In this document: positions 37,164 to 46,943 of the stretch, piece by piece
Layout of the letters: each line of letters opens with the position of its first letter
Position numbering within the stretch: position 1 is the first letter of the stretch
NCBI GenBank assembly: GCA_905479015.1
Contig: CAJQKV010000003.1
Coordinates: forward strand, 33,691-97,690
Direction of reading: 5' to 3'
Source of the DNA: an uncultured Cyclobacteriaceae bacterium
GTDB taxonomy: Bacteria > Bacteroidota > Bacteroidia > Cytophagales > Cyclobacteriaceae
Length of the DNA stretch: 64,000 nucleotides
Notes under the pieces: model-generated
The model's input: the letters and a program-made list of their open reading frames with translations, nothing else
What the model was told of the DNA's origin: nothing
The model's database searches: none
Made by a program: the position numbers and the translations under genes

Positions 37164-38999
37164 ATGTGTGGAATTGTAGCTTACATTGGAGCTAAAAATG
37201 CCTTGCCAGTGCTTATCAAAGGGTTAAGGAGGCTGGAATATAGAGGCTATGACAGTTCGGGTGTTGCCCTGATCGAAGAGGGATTAAGGGTCTTTAAAAA
37301 GCAAGGCAAAGTCAAAGACTTAGTAAAGGAGATCGGTGAGACCAAATTACGAGGGACCATCGGGATAGGGCATACGCGCTGGGCCACACATGGGATACCC
37401 AATGATGTCAATTCACATCCACATGTTTCAGAAAACGGTAAAATATCCATCATTCATAATGGCATCATTGAAAATTATCAAGCCATTAAAACCGATCTAG
37501 AACTACGAGGTTATACTTTTAAAAGTGACACCGACACGGAGGTGGTGGTATGCTTGATTGAGGATATCCAAAAGAACAGCCAGCTCCAGATTGGAGATGC
37601 GGTGAGAGTAGCACTATCCAAAATTGTGGGGGCATATGCACTCGTAGTTTTATCAGAAGACCAACCAGATAGATTGATTGCTGCAAGAAAGGGAAGCCCT
37701 ATGGTTTTAGGTCTGGGTGAGGGGGAGTATTTTATAGCTTCAGATGCTTCACCTATCGTAGAATATACAGATAAGGTCATTTATCTTAATGACGAAGAAA
37801 TTGCTATAATCACCCGCGATGGCTATGAAATTAGAAATTTACAAGATGTTCCCCAGTCGCCTTACATTCAACGGTTGGATTTGGAACTTGAGGCTATTGA
37901 AAAAGGAGGCTATGATTATTTCATGCTCAAAGAGATTTTCGAGCAACCCCAATCGATAGCAGATGCCATGCGCGGTAGACTCTCCATTGATGCCCATAAA
38001 TTGGTATTGGGTGGGATTCAAAAATACGCGGACCAATTGGTAGAGGCTAAGCGCATCGTGATCATCGCCTGCGGTACGTCTTGGCATGCCGGACTGGTTG
38101 CCGAATACCTATTTGAAGACTTATGCCGAATTCCGGTTGAGGTAGAATATGCCTCTGAGTTCCGGTACCGAAACCCTGTCATTGAAAAAGGGGACATAAT
38201 CATAGCCATATCTCAATCAGGGGAGACGGCGGATACCTTAGCGGCCATTGAACTGGCTAAATCTAAGGGAGCCATTATTTTAGGGGTCGTTAATTCAGTA
38301 GGGTCTTCCATTTCGAGGCTTACTCACGAAGGTGCCTATTTGCACACAGGGCCAGAGATTGGCGTAGCCTCAACTAAGGCATTCACAGGTCAGCTTACCG
38401 TGCTTATCATGATTGCCTTAAGGGTAGCCATTCGCAAGCAAACGATTTCTTTACCTGCTTATCAGGATCTTTTAGAAGCGTTAGATCAGATTCCTCATAA
38501 GATCAAGCGGGTCCTTGAGAAAAATGATCAGATAAAAGAAATTTCAGCATATATTAAAGAGGTTCGTAATGCCTTGTATTTGGGTCGGGGATATAATTTT
38601 CCAGTCGCCTTAGAAGGCGCCTTGAAATTAAAAGAAATCTCCTATATTCATGCAGAAGGTTATCCAGCTGCCGAAATGAAGCACGGACCTATTGCGTTAG
38701 TTGATGAGAATATGCCGGTCATTATCATTGCTACGCGAGATAAATCCTATGATAAAATTGTTTCCAATATCCAGGAGATTAAGGCACGGAAAGGGATCGT
38801 CATCGCCGTCGTAACGGAAGGAGATCGTTTGATTCCTAAGATGGCAGATTTTACCATCGAGGTGCCTGATGCACCGGAATGTTTGATGCCCTTGTTGTCT
38901 GTGATTCCTTTGCAGTTGTTGTCTTATCACATCGCGCTGCTGAGAGGCTGTAATGTTGATCAGCCAAGAAATTTGGCTAAGTCAGTTACTGTGGAGTAA
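37164..38999 (+). CDS. glmS: Glutamine-fructose-6-phosphate aminotransferase (isomerising)
   Basis: Makes glucosamine-6-phosphate from fructose-6-phosphate and glutamine, the entry to UDP-GlcNAc for peptidoglycan and LPS. Cys2 of MCGIVAYIG is the amidotransferase nucleophile; RRLEYRGYDSSG and GHTRWATHG follow. Two SIS domains carry CGTSWHAGLVAEY, SQSGETADTLAAI and EGYPAAEMKHGP, ending in AKSVTVE. 611 residues is normal. It follows the DUF4270 gene by 6 nt, so it is likely expressed with the GT5-like and DUF4270 genes. No glmS ribozyme is seen upstream. Confidence 0.98.
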   Translation: MCGIVAYIGAKNALPVLIKGLRRLEYRGYDSSGVALIEEGLRVFKKQGKVKDLVKEIGETKLRGTIGIGHTRWATHGIPNDVNSHPHVSENGKISIIHNGIIENYQAIKTDLELRGYTFKSDTDTEVVVCLIEDIQKNSQLQIGDAVRVALSKIVGAYALVVLSEDQPDRLIAARKGSPMVLGLGEGEYFIASDASPIVEYTDKVIYLNDEEIAIITRDGYEIRNLQDVPQSPYIQRLDLELEAIEKGGYDYFMLKEIFEQPQSIADAMRGRLSIDAHKLVLGGIQKYADQLVEAKRIVIIACGTSWHAGLVAEYLFEDLCRIPVEVEYASEFRYRNPVIEKGDIIIAISQSGETADTLAAIELAKSKGAIILGVVNSVGSSISRLTHEGAYLHTGPEIGVASTKAFTGQLTVLIMIALRVAIRKQTISLPAYQDLLEALDQIPHKIKRVLEKNDQIKEISAYIKEVRNALYLGRGYNFPVALEGALKLKEISYIHAEGYPAAEMKHGPIALVDENMPVIIIATRDKSYDKIVSNIQEIKARKGIVIAVVTEGDRLIPKMADFTIEVPDAPECLMPLLSVIPLQLLSYHIALLRGCNVDQPRNLAKSVTVE

Positions 39000-39215
39000 A
39001 ACTTGATAGCCTTTTCTTCTGTTCGAAATTATAAACTTAACGCGATGTTTAATTTCCTTCATTCAATGAAGTGGAGGATTTTATAATCCATAAACGCTTT
39101 GGATACGTTAACCACTATTTCTTCAATTAAATTTCTAATTCATTGTAGTCTTAGCTGACTCGAGATCATTATCTTTAAGGCCTAGATTATTTATTTTTAA
39201 ATTAAATAAATTATT

Positions 39216-39593
39216 ATGAAAATAATTTACTCAGAAAAGGCACCAGATCCCATTGGCCCTTACAGTCAAGCGGTGCTCGTGAATGGTCTGCTTTATGTTT
39301 CAGGTCAAGTCGCCATCGACAGCAAAAATCAAGATTTAATAACAGGAAGTATTGAAGCAGAAACTACCCAGGTTATGGAAAATTTAGGGGCGATACTTAA
39401 GGAAGCGTCAACTGATTTTTCTAAGGTGATCAAATGCAGTATTTTCATTAAGGATATGGATGATTTTGCCAAGATCAATGAAATTTACGGAAAATATTTT
39501 AGTAAAAACCCTCCTGCTCGCGAGACCATTGAAGTCTCAAAATTGCCAAAAAATGGGAATATTGAGATTTCATGTATTGCCTCAGTACATTAA
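39216..39593 (+). CDS. RidA family reactive intermediate deaminase
   Basis: Hydrolyses enamine/imine intermediates from PLP enzymes such as threonine dehydratase, protecting other PLP enzymes. 125 residues with PIGPYSQAVLVNGLLYVSGQ at the N-terminus, the central SIFIKDMDDFAKINEIYGKYF, and PARETIEVSKLPKNGNIEISCIA with the Arg in PARxTI that marks the RidA subgroup. It stands 217 nt after glmS and 24 nt before gltX. RidA subfamilies vary, so substrate is general only. Confidence 0.92.
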   Translation: MKIIYSEKAPDPIGPYSQAVLVNGLLYVSGQVAIDSKNQDLITGSIEAETTQVMENLGAILKEASTDFSKVIKCSIFIKDMDDFAKINEIYGKYFSKNPPARETIEVSKLPKNGNIEISCIASVH

Positions 39594-39617
39594 ATTATAT
39601 AAAAATCAGCGTTATAT

Positions 39618-41165
39618 ATGAGTCAGGTAAGGGTAAGATTTGCACCTAGTCCAACGGGAGGATTGCATATTGGTGGTGTAAGAACGGCTATTTTCAACTA
39701 TCTCTATGCCAAAAAAATGGGAGGTACTTTTATTTTAAGAATAGAAGATACCGATCAAGCGCGATTTGTAGCGGGAGCGGAAGCCTACATTAAAGAAACG
39801 TTATCCTGGTGCGGTATAGATCCTGAAGAAGGTCCGGATATTGGAGGCAGTTATGGGCCTTACAGGCAGTCGGAAAGGAAAAGTATTTATAAGGAACATA
39901 CACAGCAGCTCATCGACGAAGGAAAGGCTTATTATGCCTTTGATACCCCTGATGAAATTGATCAAATGCGGGAAAAATTAAAAAGCGCAGGAGTATTAAA
40001 CCTTAATTATAATTCTGCTTCACGGAGGACTATGAAGAATTCATTGACTTTGTCAAAAGAGGAAGTGAAGGAAAAAATACAAGCAGGGACACCTTACGTG
40101 GTACGTTTCAAAATGCCAGATAAAAGAGAAATCAGATTCCATGATTTGGTCAGAGGGTGGGTATTGGTTCACTCTTCAACACTAGACGATAAGGTGCTTT
40201 TAAAGTCTGACGGACTGGCTACCTATCACTTGGCCAATGTCATAGATGACCATTTAATGAAAATCACGCATGTTATACGTGGAGAAGAGTGGCTGCCATC
40301 AGCCCCACTGCATGTACTCTTGTATGAAGCGTTTAATTGGGAAGCAGAAATGCCGGATTTTGCGCATTTGCCTTTGATTATGAAACCAGATGGTAACGGT
40401 AAACTGAGCAAAAGGGCAGCAGATAAGGGAGGATTCCCTATTTTCCCACTTAATTGGACCGATCCCAGTTCGGGAGAGACTCTTCAAGGATTTAGGGAAA
40501 TGGGATTTTCTTCAAATGCATTAGTGAATTTTCTGTCCTTATTGGGATGGAATCCAGGTGGGGATCAAGAAATTTTTGATTTAAAGGCTCTCATTGCAAA
40601 TTTTTCCATTGAGCGCATAGGTAAGTCGGGTACAAAATTCGATTTTGATAAAGCGAAATGGTTCAATCAGCATTATCTAAAAAACACGGAGATTGAAGTG
40701 CTTACACTTGAACTAATAAAAGATTTAAATAGTCATTACAGTCTTGAGTGCTCCCTTGAACTAGGTAAACAGATTGTAGAATTGTTCATTCAAAGGGTTA
40801 CTTTTTCTCAAGAATTCGCCAGTGCAGCTCAGTTTATTTTTCATCAACCTCAATTATATGATCAAAAAGTGATTCATAAAAAATGGAATGAGGAAAGTAA
40901 AATGGCGCTGAATGTATATGCCAATAAACTGGCTGTTTTGTCTGAAATCAATGGGGACAACGCACAGGAATTATTTCAAGCGACCATGGCGTCGATCCAG
41001 GTGAATCCAGGTAAGGTACTTCAATTGCTGAGGGTATCCATCATGGGAGAGGGATCTGGGCCTGATCTAATGAAAATTATTGAAATTTTGGGTCCTATTG
41101 AAATATCAAAAAGGATTCAAAATGCCACGTTACAATTTGATCATATCAAAACAGCCTTATCATGA
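39618..41165 (+). CDS. gltX: Glutamate-tRNA ligase
   Basis: Charges tRNA(Glu), and possibly tRNA(Gln) when GatCAB is present (gatC is in this window). HIGH motif FAPSPTGGLHIGG at residues 7-19, KMSKS-type motif GKLSKR with Lys-Leu-Ser-Lys-Arg. 515 residues. The Bacteroidota C-terminal anticodon domain is present. A non-discriminating enzyme would be consistent with an amidotransferase route, but this cannot be read from motifs. Starts 24 nt after ridA and is followed by a 66-residue ORF that overlaps its stop. Confidence 0.97.
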   Translation: MSQVRVRFAPSPTGGLHIGGVRTAIFNYLYAKKMGGTFILRIEDTDQARFVAGAEAYIKETLSWCGIDPEEGPDIGGSYGPYRQSERKSIYKEHTQQLIDEGKAYYAFDTPDEIDQMREKLKSAGVLNLNYNSASRRTMKNSLTLSKEEVKEKIQAGTPYVVRFKMPDKREIRFHDLVRGWVLVHSSTLDDKVLLKSDGLATYHLANVIDDHLMKITHVIRGEEWLPSAPLHVLLYEAFNWEAEMPDFAHLPLIMKPDGNGKLSKRAADKGGFPIFPLNWTDPSSGETLQGFREMGFSSNALVNFLSLLGWNPGGDQEIFDLKALIANFSIERIGKSGTKFDFDKAKWFNQHYLKNTEIEVLTLELIKDLNSHYSLECSLELGKQIVELFIQRVTFSQEFASAAQFIFHQPQLYDQKVIHKKWNEESKMALNVYANKLAVLSEINGDNAQELFQATMASIQVNPGKVLQLLRVSIMGEGSGPDLMKIIEILGPIEISKRIQNATLQFDHIKTALS

Positions 41166-41362
41166 AGAAAAAGAGAAAATTAAAAGAGCATGAGCAACCT
41201 CAAGTTCATGAAAAATTAAAAGGGTTTGAGTTGAAAATTGATAAATTTGGGGAGATAAAGTCGAGCTTAAACATTGATCAAATCAATCAGTTTTTAAATG
41301 AGAATGTCAAGGATAAGAAGTTGAATGATCAAAATCTACCTTTAAAAAAAAATAAAGAATAA
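41162..41362 (+). CDS. Small charged protein coupled to gltX
   Basis: 66 residues, strongly charged (about 19 Lys) with no hydrophobic segment: RKLKEHEQPQVHEKLKGFEL, then DKFGEIKSSLNIDQINQFLN and a Lys-rich tail. ATGA overlap with gltX suggests translational coupling. I cannot name the family, but similar Lys-rich ORFs near gltX might be conserved in this lineage. A nucleic-acid or tRNA-associated role would be guesswork. Confidence 0.5.
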   Translation: MKKKRKLKEHEQPQVHEKLKGFELKIDKFGEIKSSLNIDQINQFLNENVKDKKLNDQNLPLKKNKE

Positions 41363-41429
41363 TCCCAATTGAGCAATGGGTTAACCCTTGTAAAAACCGT
41401 ATTTTCATGATGATAATGAACAGGGTTCA

Positions 41430-42638
41430 ATGATACAAATAGGAATAATAAAGGAAGAGAAGGTGCCGGTAGACCATCGCGTACCTATTACGCCCGCCCA
41501 GGCTGCCCAGATTCAGAAAGATTTTCCAAAGGTGCGGATAAGGGTACAAAGTAGTCGCGTCAGGTGTTATTCTGATAATGACTATCTAAAGGAAGGTATA
41601 GAGATTGTTCCTTCTGTTAAAGATTGTGATATTTTGATGGGTGTTAAAGAAGTACCCAGACCCTCCTTAATTGCTGATAAAACCTATTTATTTTTTTCTC
41701 ATACGATTAAAAAACAGGCTTACAACCGGAATTTATTACGCACTGTTTTGGAAAAAAACATTCGGCTGATTGATTATGAAGCATTGATCAATGAGCATGG
41801 TCATCGAATTGTAGCCTTTGGTAGATGGGCGGGAATTGTAGGAGCTTACAATGCCATATGGACTTATGGTAAGAGATATAACTTATTCAACATAAAACGG
41901 GTTCATGATTGCTTTGATTTTGAAGATTTAAAAACCGAATATTCAAAAGTAAAGTTGCCCTCTATTAAAATTGCCGTGACGGGAGGGGGTCGGGTATCAA
42001 AAGGTGCGATGGAAGTCCTATTGGCGATGAATATTAAAATGGTGTCTCCTGCCGCTTTTATGGATCGTGTATTTGATGTTCCTGTATTTTGTCAACTCAA
42101 TACCAGAGATTATTGTAAGCACAAATCGGGAGAATCATTTATCAGATCCTCTTTTTATACCTCTCCAGAAGAATATGAAGGTGATTTTTTAAAATATGCG
42201 CAAGTGGCTGATGTATTGATTGCAGGTGCCTATTGGGATCCTAGGGCACCCGTTTTGTTTGAGCGGGAGGACGTCTTAAAAAATAACTTTAAAATTAGGA
42301 TCATTGCAGATATTACTTGTGATATTCAGGGCTCTATCCCTTCTACCTTGCGGTCATCTACGATTGATGATCCCATTTACGATTATAATCCAAGCGAGGA
42401 TGTCGTAGAATTGCCCTTGACTGATGAGGCGAACATTACGGTAATGGCCGTAGACAATTTGCCCTGTGAACTTTCAAGAGATGCTTCAGAAAGTTTTGGG
42501 GATGAGCTCATTAATAATGTATTACCTTATTTGATAGGCGAGGATACATTGGGTACGATTGCAAATGCAACGGTGGCAGAGAAGGGCCGGCTATCGGGTA
42601 AATATGATTACTTGAAAGATTATGTAGAGGGGAAATAA
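41430..42638 (+). CDS. Alanine dehydrogenase/PNT-like NAD(P)-dependent oxidoreductase (LYS1-like)
   Basis: 402 residues of the AlaDh/PNT superfamily: N-terminal IGIIKEEKVPVDHRVPITPAQAAQI with the RxPLTP-like block, Rossmann loop VTGGGRVSKGAMEVL near residue 185, then ADITCDIQGSIPSTLRSSTIDDP with the substrate site. The GSIPSTxRxSTIDDP and YDYNPSED blocks are closer to yeast saccharopine dehydrogenase (LYS1) than to classical alanine dehydrogenase. Annotations for such proteins vary, so the substrate is unclear. Separated by a terminator from convergent rho. It has no obvious partner genes beside it. Confidence 0.78.
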   Translation: MIQIGIIKEEKVPVDHRVPITPAQAAQIQKDFPKVRIRVQSSRVRCYSDNDYLKEGIEIVPSVKDCDILMGVKEVPRPSLIADKTYLFFSHTIKKQAYNRNLLRTVLEKNIRLIDYEALINEHGHRIVAFGRWAGIVGAYNAIWTYGKRYNLFNIKRVHDCFDFEDLKTEYSKVKLPSIKIAVTGGGRVSKGAMEVLLAMNIKMVSPAAFMDRVFDVPVFCQLNTRDYCKHKSGESFIRSSFYTSPEEYEGDFLKYAQVADVLIAGAYWDPRAPVLFEREDVLKNNFKIRIIADITCDIQGSIPSTLRSSTIDDPIYDYNPSEDVVELPLTDEANITVMAVDNLPCELSRDASESFGDELINNVLPYLIGEDTLGTIANATVAEKGRLSGKYDYLKDYVEGK

Positions 42639-42668
42639 AAAAGGCCTTTTGATAAAAAGGCCTTTTTT
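42636..42668. terminator. Bidirectional intrinsic terminator
   Basis: AAAAAAGGCCTTTT-GAT-AAAAAGGCCTTTTTT between the stops of the LYS1-like gene (plus) and rho (minus). The symmetric A and T flanks fit termination from both sides. Confidence 0.85.
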
Positions 42669-42682
42669 ATAGATCATGGGCT

Positions 42683-44302
42683 TTATCCGTTCATAGAAAC
42701 CAGAAATTCATCATTATTTCGGGTACCTTTCATACGACTCAATAAGAATTCCATCGCTTCAGGGCTAGTCATGTCATTCATGAACTTGCGCAAAATCCAA
42801 ACACGACTGAGTTCTTCTTTATCCATTAATAGATCCTCTCTTCTCGTACCAGAACCTGGAACATCAATGGCAGGGTAAACTCTCTTATTGGATAGTTTTC
42901 TATCTAATAAGAGTTCCATATTACCTGTTCCTTTAAATTCTTCGAAAATAACTTCATCCATTTTGGATCCAGTATCAATTAATGCGGTAGCTATAATTGT
43001 CAACGAACCACCATTTTCAACATTTCGAGCGGCTCCAAAAAATCTTTTGGGTTTGTGCAATGCATTGGCATCAACACCCCCTGAGAGTATTTTTCCTGAA
43101 GACGGAACGACGGTATTGTAGGCGCGGGCAAGTCTTGTCAAGGAATCAAGTAAAATCACGACATCATGTCCACATTCCACCATTCTTTTGGCTTTTTCCA
43201 ATACTATTGAGGCCACTTTTACGTGTCTTTCAGCTTGTTCGTCAAAAGTAGAAGCAATGACTTCTGCTTTCACAGAGCGTGCCATATCGGTCACTTCTTC
43301 GGGTCGTTCATCAATAAGTAATATGATGAGGAAGCATTCTGGATGATTTTCAGCGATCGCATTGGCTACATTTTTAAGCAATACGGTCTTACCTGTTTTG
43401 GGTTGAGCGACGATCATACCCCGTTGTCCCTTTCCTATGGGAGCAAAGAGATCTAGGATTCTAGTCGAATAATTATCAGCTTTTGTACTTAGGTTGAGCT
43501 TTTCTTGTGGAAATAGTGGCGTTAAGTACTCAAAAGCGACGCGATCCCTAATTTCTTCAGTAGTCTTACCATTTACGGAGGATACTTTCAATAAGGCAAA
43601 ATATTTTTCCCCGTCTTTTGGAGGTCTAATTTCACCTTTGACCGTATCACCTGTTTTGAGACCGAAAAGTTTAATTTGTGAAGGCGATACATAAATATCA
43701 TCAGGCGAGGCCAAATAATTGTAATCACTGGATCTTAAAAAACCATAGCCATCTTGTAGGGTTTCTAGAACGCCTTCGTTTTCAATAATACCTTCGAATT
43801 CTTTTATGTTTTTGAGATACTCATCTTTTTTGGCACGAGCTTCGTCTCGGGCTATATCCCGTTCATTTTTCTCTCTCTTTTCAGGTTTTTTCTCGATTTT
43901 CTCTTGATTCAAGGGCTTTTGCTCTCTTATTTCTGCCTTTACCGCTGGAGTATTGGTAGCAGAAGGTTGATCTTCTTTTTTATCTCCATCCTTCAAATTG
44001 AGATCTAGTGATGCCAATAGTTTTGAGGTCCCATCCTTTGCTTCTGTAGGTTGAGAGGGCTCTTTTGGATTGTTTACTTTTTTAGTATTGGCATTTGGAG
44101 GTCTCTTTTTAGGAGCTGTTTTGATTTCTTCTTTAACGATAGGCGCGCTGACTTCGCTGTCAGGAAGTGTAGCTTGAATATCTAAAATCTTGTAAATAAG
44201 GTCTTGTTTCGACTCTTTTTTGGCGTTTTTTAGCCCAAGTCCTTCGGCGATTTCTATTAATTCAGAAAGCAACCGAACGGTTAATTCATCTAATGTGTGC
44301 AT
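42683..44302 (-). CDS. rho: Transcription termination factor Rho
   Basis: Hexameric RNA helicase that ends transcription. 539 residues. The first ~45 ([20 protein letters not shown]) are the Rho N-terminal helical domain; residues ~60-160 are a low-complexity Lys/Glu/Pro-rich insert; then the CSD-like RNA-binding domain ([20 protein letters not shown]), Walker [16 protein letters not shown], Walker [15 protein letters not shown], the Q- and R-loops including [21 protein letters not shown]. Such inserts occur in Bacteroidota Rho. Divergent from serS over 229 nt. Autoregulation is common but no site is seen. Confidence 0.97.
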   Translation of the reverse strand: MHTLDELTVRLLSELIEIAEGLGLKNAKKESKQDLIYKILDIQATLPDSEVSAPIVKEEIKTAPKKRPPNANTKKVNNPKEPSQPTEAKDGTSKLLASLDLNLKDGDKKEDQPSATNTPAVKAEIREQKPLNQEKIEKKPEKREKNERDIARDEARAKKDEYLKNIKEFEGIIENEGVLETLQDGYGFLRSSDYNYLASPDDIYVSPSQIKLFGLKTGDTVKGEIRPPKDGEKYFALLKVSSVNGKTTEEIRDRVAFEYLTPLFPQEKLNLSTKADNYSTRILDLFAPIGKGQRGMIVAQPKTGKTVLLKNVANAIAENHPECFLIILLIDERPEEVTDMARSVKAEVIASTFDEQAERHVKVASIVLEKAKRMVECGHDVVILLDSLTRLARAYNTVVPSSGKILSGGVDANALHKPKRFFGAARNVENGGSLTIIATALIDTGSKMDEVIFEEFKGTGNMELLLDRKLSNKRVYPAIDVPGSGTRREDLLMDKEELSRVWILRKFMNDMTSPEAMEFLLSRMKGTRNNDEFLVSMNG

Positions 44303-44531
44303 AAAAGGTAACTAGTGGATATAAATAATCTCGATGTGTATAAAGATTTGATCTGACCTAGAATAAAATTCGGTATAGATCTTTCTTGATTAGAGTTGCA
44401 ATTATATAGGAAGTTGTAAATAAAAACAAATATTAAGGTTTTTTTTATAGATCTACAAGATTGAGCGGATTTATTTTCGCTTTATTGCCATTCTAACGTT
44501 TTCTTTGCAATCTATTAAATAAATTAAGGAA

Positions 44532-45809
44532 ATGCTGTTAGTCCGTGAGATCAAAGAAAATTTTGAACAATATGTTGAAGGCCTTAATAAAAGAGGTTTT
44601 ATGGAGCCTGAGCAGCGGTTAACGGAAATCATTGGCCTAGATAATCGACGTAAGGAAGTACAAGGAGCACTGGATGAGACATTGAACCGTTCCAATCAAT
44701 TATCTAAGAAGATAGGTGCTTTGATGCAGTCGGGGCATAGAGAAGAAGCTCAAAAAATAAAATTAGAAACTTCGGAAATTAAAGAGCGTGGTAAGATTTT
44801 ATCTGAACAACTCCAAGATATTGAGAAAGCGTTGAAGGAGAAATTATATGAATTGCCCAATATCCCAAATGAAAAAGTGGCGGCCGGTCAAAGTGAAGAG
44901 GATAATGAATTACTCTTTCAAAAAGGCGAACTGCCGCAATTAGAAGCAGATCATCAACCGCATTGGGAGTTGATCAAAGATTACGGATTGGTTGATTTCA
45001 ATTTAGGAAATAAAATTACGGGTGCAGGATTTCCTTTTTACAAGGCACAAGGTGCTCGATTGGTCAGGGGATTGGTGAATTATTTTTTGGATAAAGGGAT
45101 TGCCTCGGGTTATCAAGAGGTTCAACCACCCATCTTGGTCAATGAGGCATCCGGTTTAGCTACGGGTCAATTGCCTGACAAAGAGGGGCAGATGTATCAT
45201 TTATCAGATACCAACCTATACTTGATACCGACGGCAGAAGTACCTCTTACGAATATTTATAGAGATACTTTATTAGTTGAAGCTGATTTTCCTATTAAAA
45301 TGATTGGATATACACCTTGTTTTAGAAGAGAGGCGGGATCATGGGGTGCTGATGTGCGGGGTCTCAATAGACTTCATCAGTTTGATAAAGTAGAGGTAGT
45401 TCAAATTGCAAAACCAGAAGATTCCTATGCTGTTTTGGAGGAAATGAAGCAGCATGTGGAGGATTTAATAGCCTCATTGGAGTTACCTTATCGGATGTTA
45501 AGACTTTGTGGTAAAGATTTAGGGTTTACAGCTGCAATTACTTACGACTTTGAAGTGTACTCTGGAGGGCAGAAAAAATGGCTAGAAGTGAGTTCGGTCT
45601 CAAATTTTGAGAATTATCAAGCGAATCGTCTAAAACTGAGGTATAAAGCTCAAGAAGGTGAAAACCAACTCGCACACACTTTAAATGGCAGCGCATTGGC
45701 TGTACCACGCATTTTAGCAGCGATACTTGAAAATAACCAAACCAGTAAGGGTATTAAAATACCTTCTGTATTGCAGCCTTATTTAGGATTTGATTTTATT
45801 GAAAAATAA
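44532..45809 (+). CDS. serS: Serine-tRNA ligase
   Basis: Class II synthetase that charges tRNA(Ser). N-terminal coiled-coil arm (about residues 30-100, LGLDNRRKEVQGALDETLN region) binds the tRNA long variable arm. Motif 2 is CFRREAGSWGADVRGLNRLHQFDKVE and motif 3 is GSALAVPRILAAILEN. 425 residues is standard. Starts 10 nt after the AAGGA-like aattaagga sequence, one of the few places here with a Shine-Dalgarno-like run. Confidence 0.97.
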   Translation: MLLVREIKENFEQYVEGLNKRGFMEPEQRLTEIIGLDNRRKEVQGALDETLNRSNQLSKKIGALMQSGHREEAQKIKLETSEIKERGKILSEQLQDIEKALKEKLYELPNIPNEKVAAGQSEEDNELLFQKGELPQLEADHQPHWELIKDYGLVDFNLGNKITGAGFPFYKAQGARLVRGLVNYFLDKGIASGYQEVQPPILVNEASGLATGQLPDKEGQMYHLSDTNLYLIPTAEVPLTNIYRDTLLVEADFPIKMIGYTPCFRREAGSWGADVRGLNRLHQFDKVEVVQIAKPEDSYAVLEEMKQHVEDLIASLELPYRMLRLCGKDLGFTAAITYDFEVYSGGQKKWLEVSSVSNFENYQANRLKLRYKAQEGENQLAHTLNGSALAVPRILAAILENNQTSKGIKIPSVLQPYLGFDFIEK

Positions 45810-45953
45810 CTTCATTTTCATAATGGTGCACATCAGCACAATATAAAGTGATGCTTTTTGGTGTGAATAAATTTTACTGACGACGTCGCTGGAATTTTAT
45901 TTATGTAGACGTATTTCATTCTAATTTAATGAGAACTTTTTAATTTTAAAAAT

Positions 45954-46403
45954 ATGATAACGATCAGGAAAGGACAGCAAAAAGATTTAGCTCAGGTTTT
46001 AGACTTGATCAAAGAATTGGCCATTTATGAAAAAGCATTGGAAGAAGTTGAAAACAGTGTAGCTCAAATGGAAATGGATGGCTTTGGTAAATCCGCTATT
46101 TTTGATTTTTATGTTGCGGTAAATGAAGACCTTGTTGTGGGTACTGCTATTTATTATACGAGGTATTCGACGTGGAAGGGAAAGCGGCTTTATTTGGAAG
46201 ATCTTGTCGTAAAAGAGTCTTTGAGGAGGCAGGGGGTAGGTAAGATATTGTTTGATGAGGTCTTAAAAACGGCAAAGGCCACGCAATGCACCGGTATGAT
46301 GTGGCAAGTTCTTGATTGGAACGAGATGGCTATTAATTTTTATAAAAAGCATTACCCCACTCATTTTAGCCATGAATGGATCAATTGTAATATAGATTTT
46401 TAA
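45954..46403 (+). CDS. GNAT family N-acetyltransferase
   Basis: 149 residues. N-terminal IRKGQQKDLAQVLDLIKELAIYE, and acetyl-CoA-binding motif A LYLEDLVVKESLRRQGVGKILFDEVL with the Q/RxxGxG/A loop (RRQGVGK). GMMWQVLDWNEMAINFYKKH is the B region. It resembles spermine/diamine acetyltransferase-like GNATs (SAT family), but the substrate is not predictable. Convergent with the DUF4286 gene with a 4-nt overlap of coding ends. 144 nt after serS. Confidence 0.88.
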   Translation: MITIRKGQQKDLAQVLDLIKELAIYEKALEEVENSVAQMEMDGFGKSAIFDFYVAVNEDLVVGTAIYYTRYSTWKGKRLYLEDLVVKESLRRQGVGKILFDEVLKTAKATQCTGMMWQVLDWNEMAINFYKKHYPTHFSHEWINCNIDF

Positions 46404-46705
46404 ATCTCCTCTAGAAGGGTTGTGAATGACAATACCTTTTGACCAAATTTAGCCATCAGCTCGTTTTGTAGCACAGCGCCTTGATTGGCCAAGTATTGCT
46501 GAACATCAGTGATACTTATTGCCGTAAATTGAACGGCATAAGTAGTGCCGGATGCATCAGGATGTTCATTAACTAACCTTAAGATACGATGTTCAGTAAA
46601 TTTTTTGGTGCCAAGGATGTCCAATATATGTTCATTTTTCATCCATTTTAACCATTCGGCTTCGATCTGAGTTTCTACGTTGAAAGTTATATTGTAGATG
46701 AACAT
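46400..46705 (-). CDS. DUF4286 family protein
   Basis: 101 residues: FIYNITFNVETQIEAEWLKWM, HILDILGTKKFTEHRILRLVN, TYAVQFTAISITDVQQYL, and ending EMAKFGQKVLSFTTLLEE-like. This is a small alpha-beta family with ferredoxin-like fold typical of Bacteroidota, function unknown. It ends 4 nt inside the end of the GNAT gene and has a 238-nt upstream gap before the HNH gene. No signal or membrane segment. Confidence 0.85.
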   Translation of the reverse strand: MFIYNITFNVETQIEAEWLKWMKNEHILDILGTKKFTEHRILRLVNEHPDASGTTYAVQFTAISITDVQQYLANQGAVLQNELMAKFGQKVLSFTTLLEEI

Positions 46706-46943
46706 ATAGGTTTATTGATTCAGTGAGTCTTCAAAGTTATTTAAAGTTTCAATGGCCTGGTCATTAATGATATAGAATCGAGATTTTTATTTTCTAAGGA
46801 TGCCTGTACTTTATTGACTTGAGATGAATCTTGGCATGTATTTGAGTTCTAAAAAAATTATAAAAAACATATTTATTATAAAATAATTCATATATTACTA
46901 CTACTGTTAAACTTAAACTGGCTTTTTCGACTTACAAATAAGG

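Noticed and set aside
41379..41388. GGGTTAACCC palindrome before the LYS1-like gene
   Set aside because: 10-bp palindrome alone is expected by chance, with no extended symmetry or repeat.
44303..44531. Repeated TATAGATCT motif between rho and serS
   Set aside because: Two imperfect copies only, without further symmetry; not enough to call a site.
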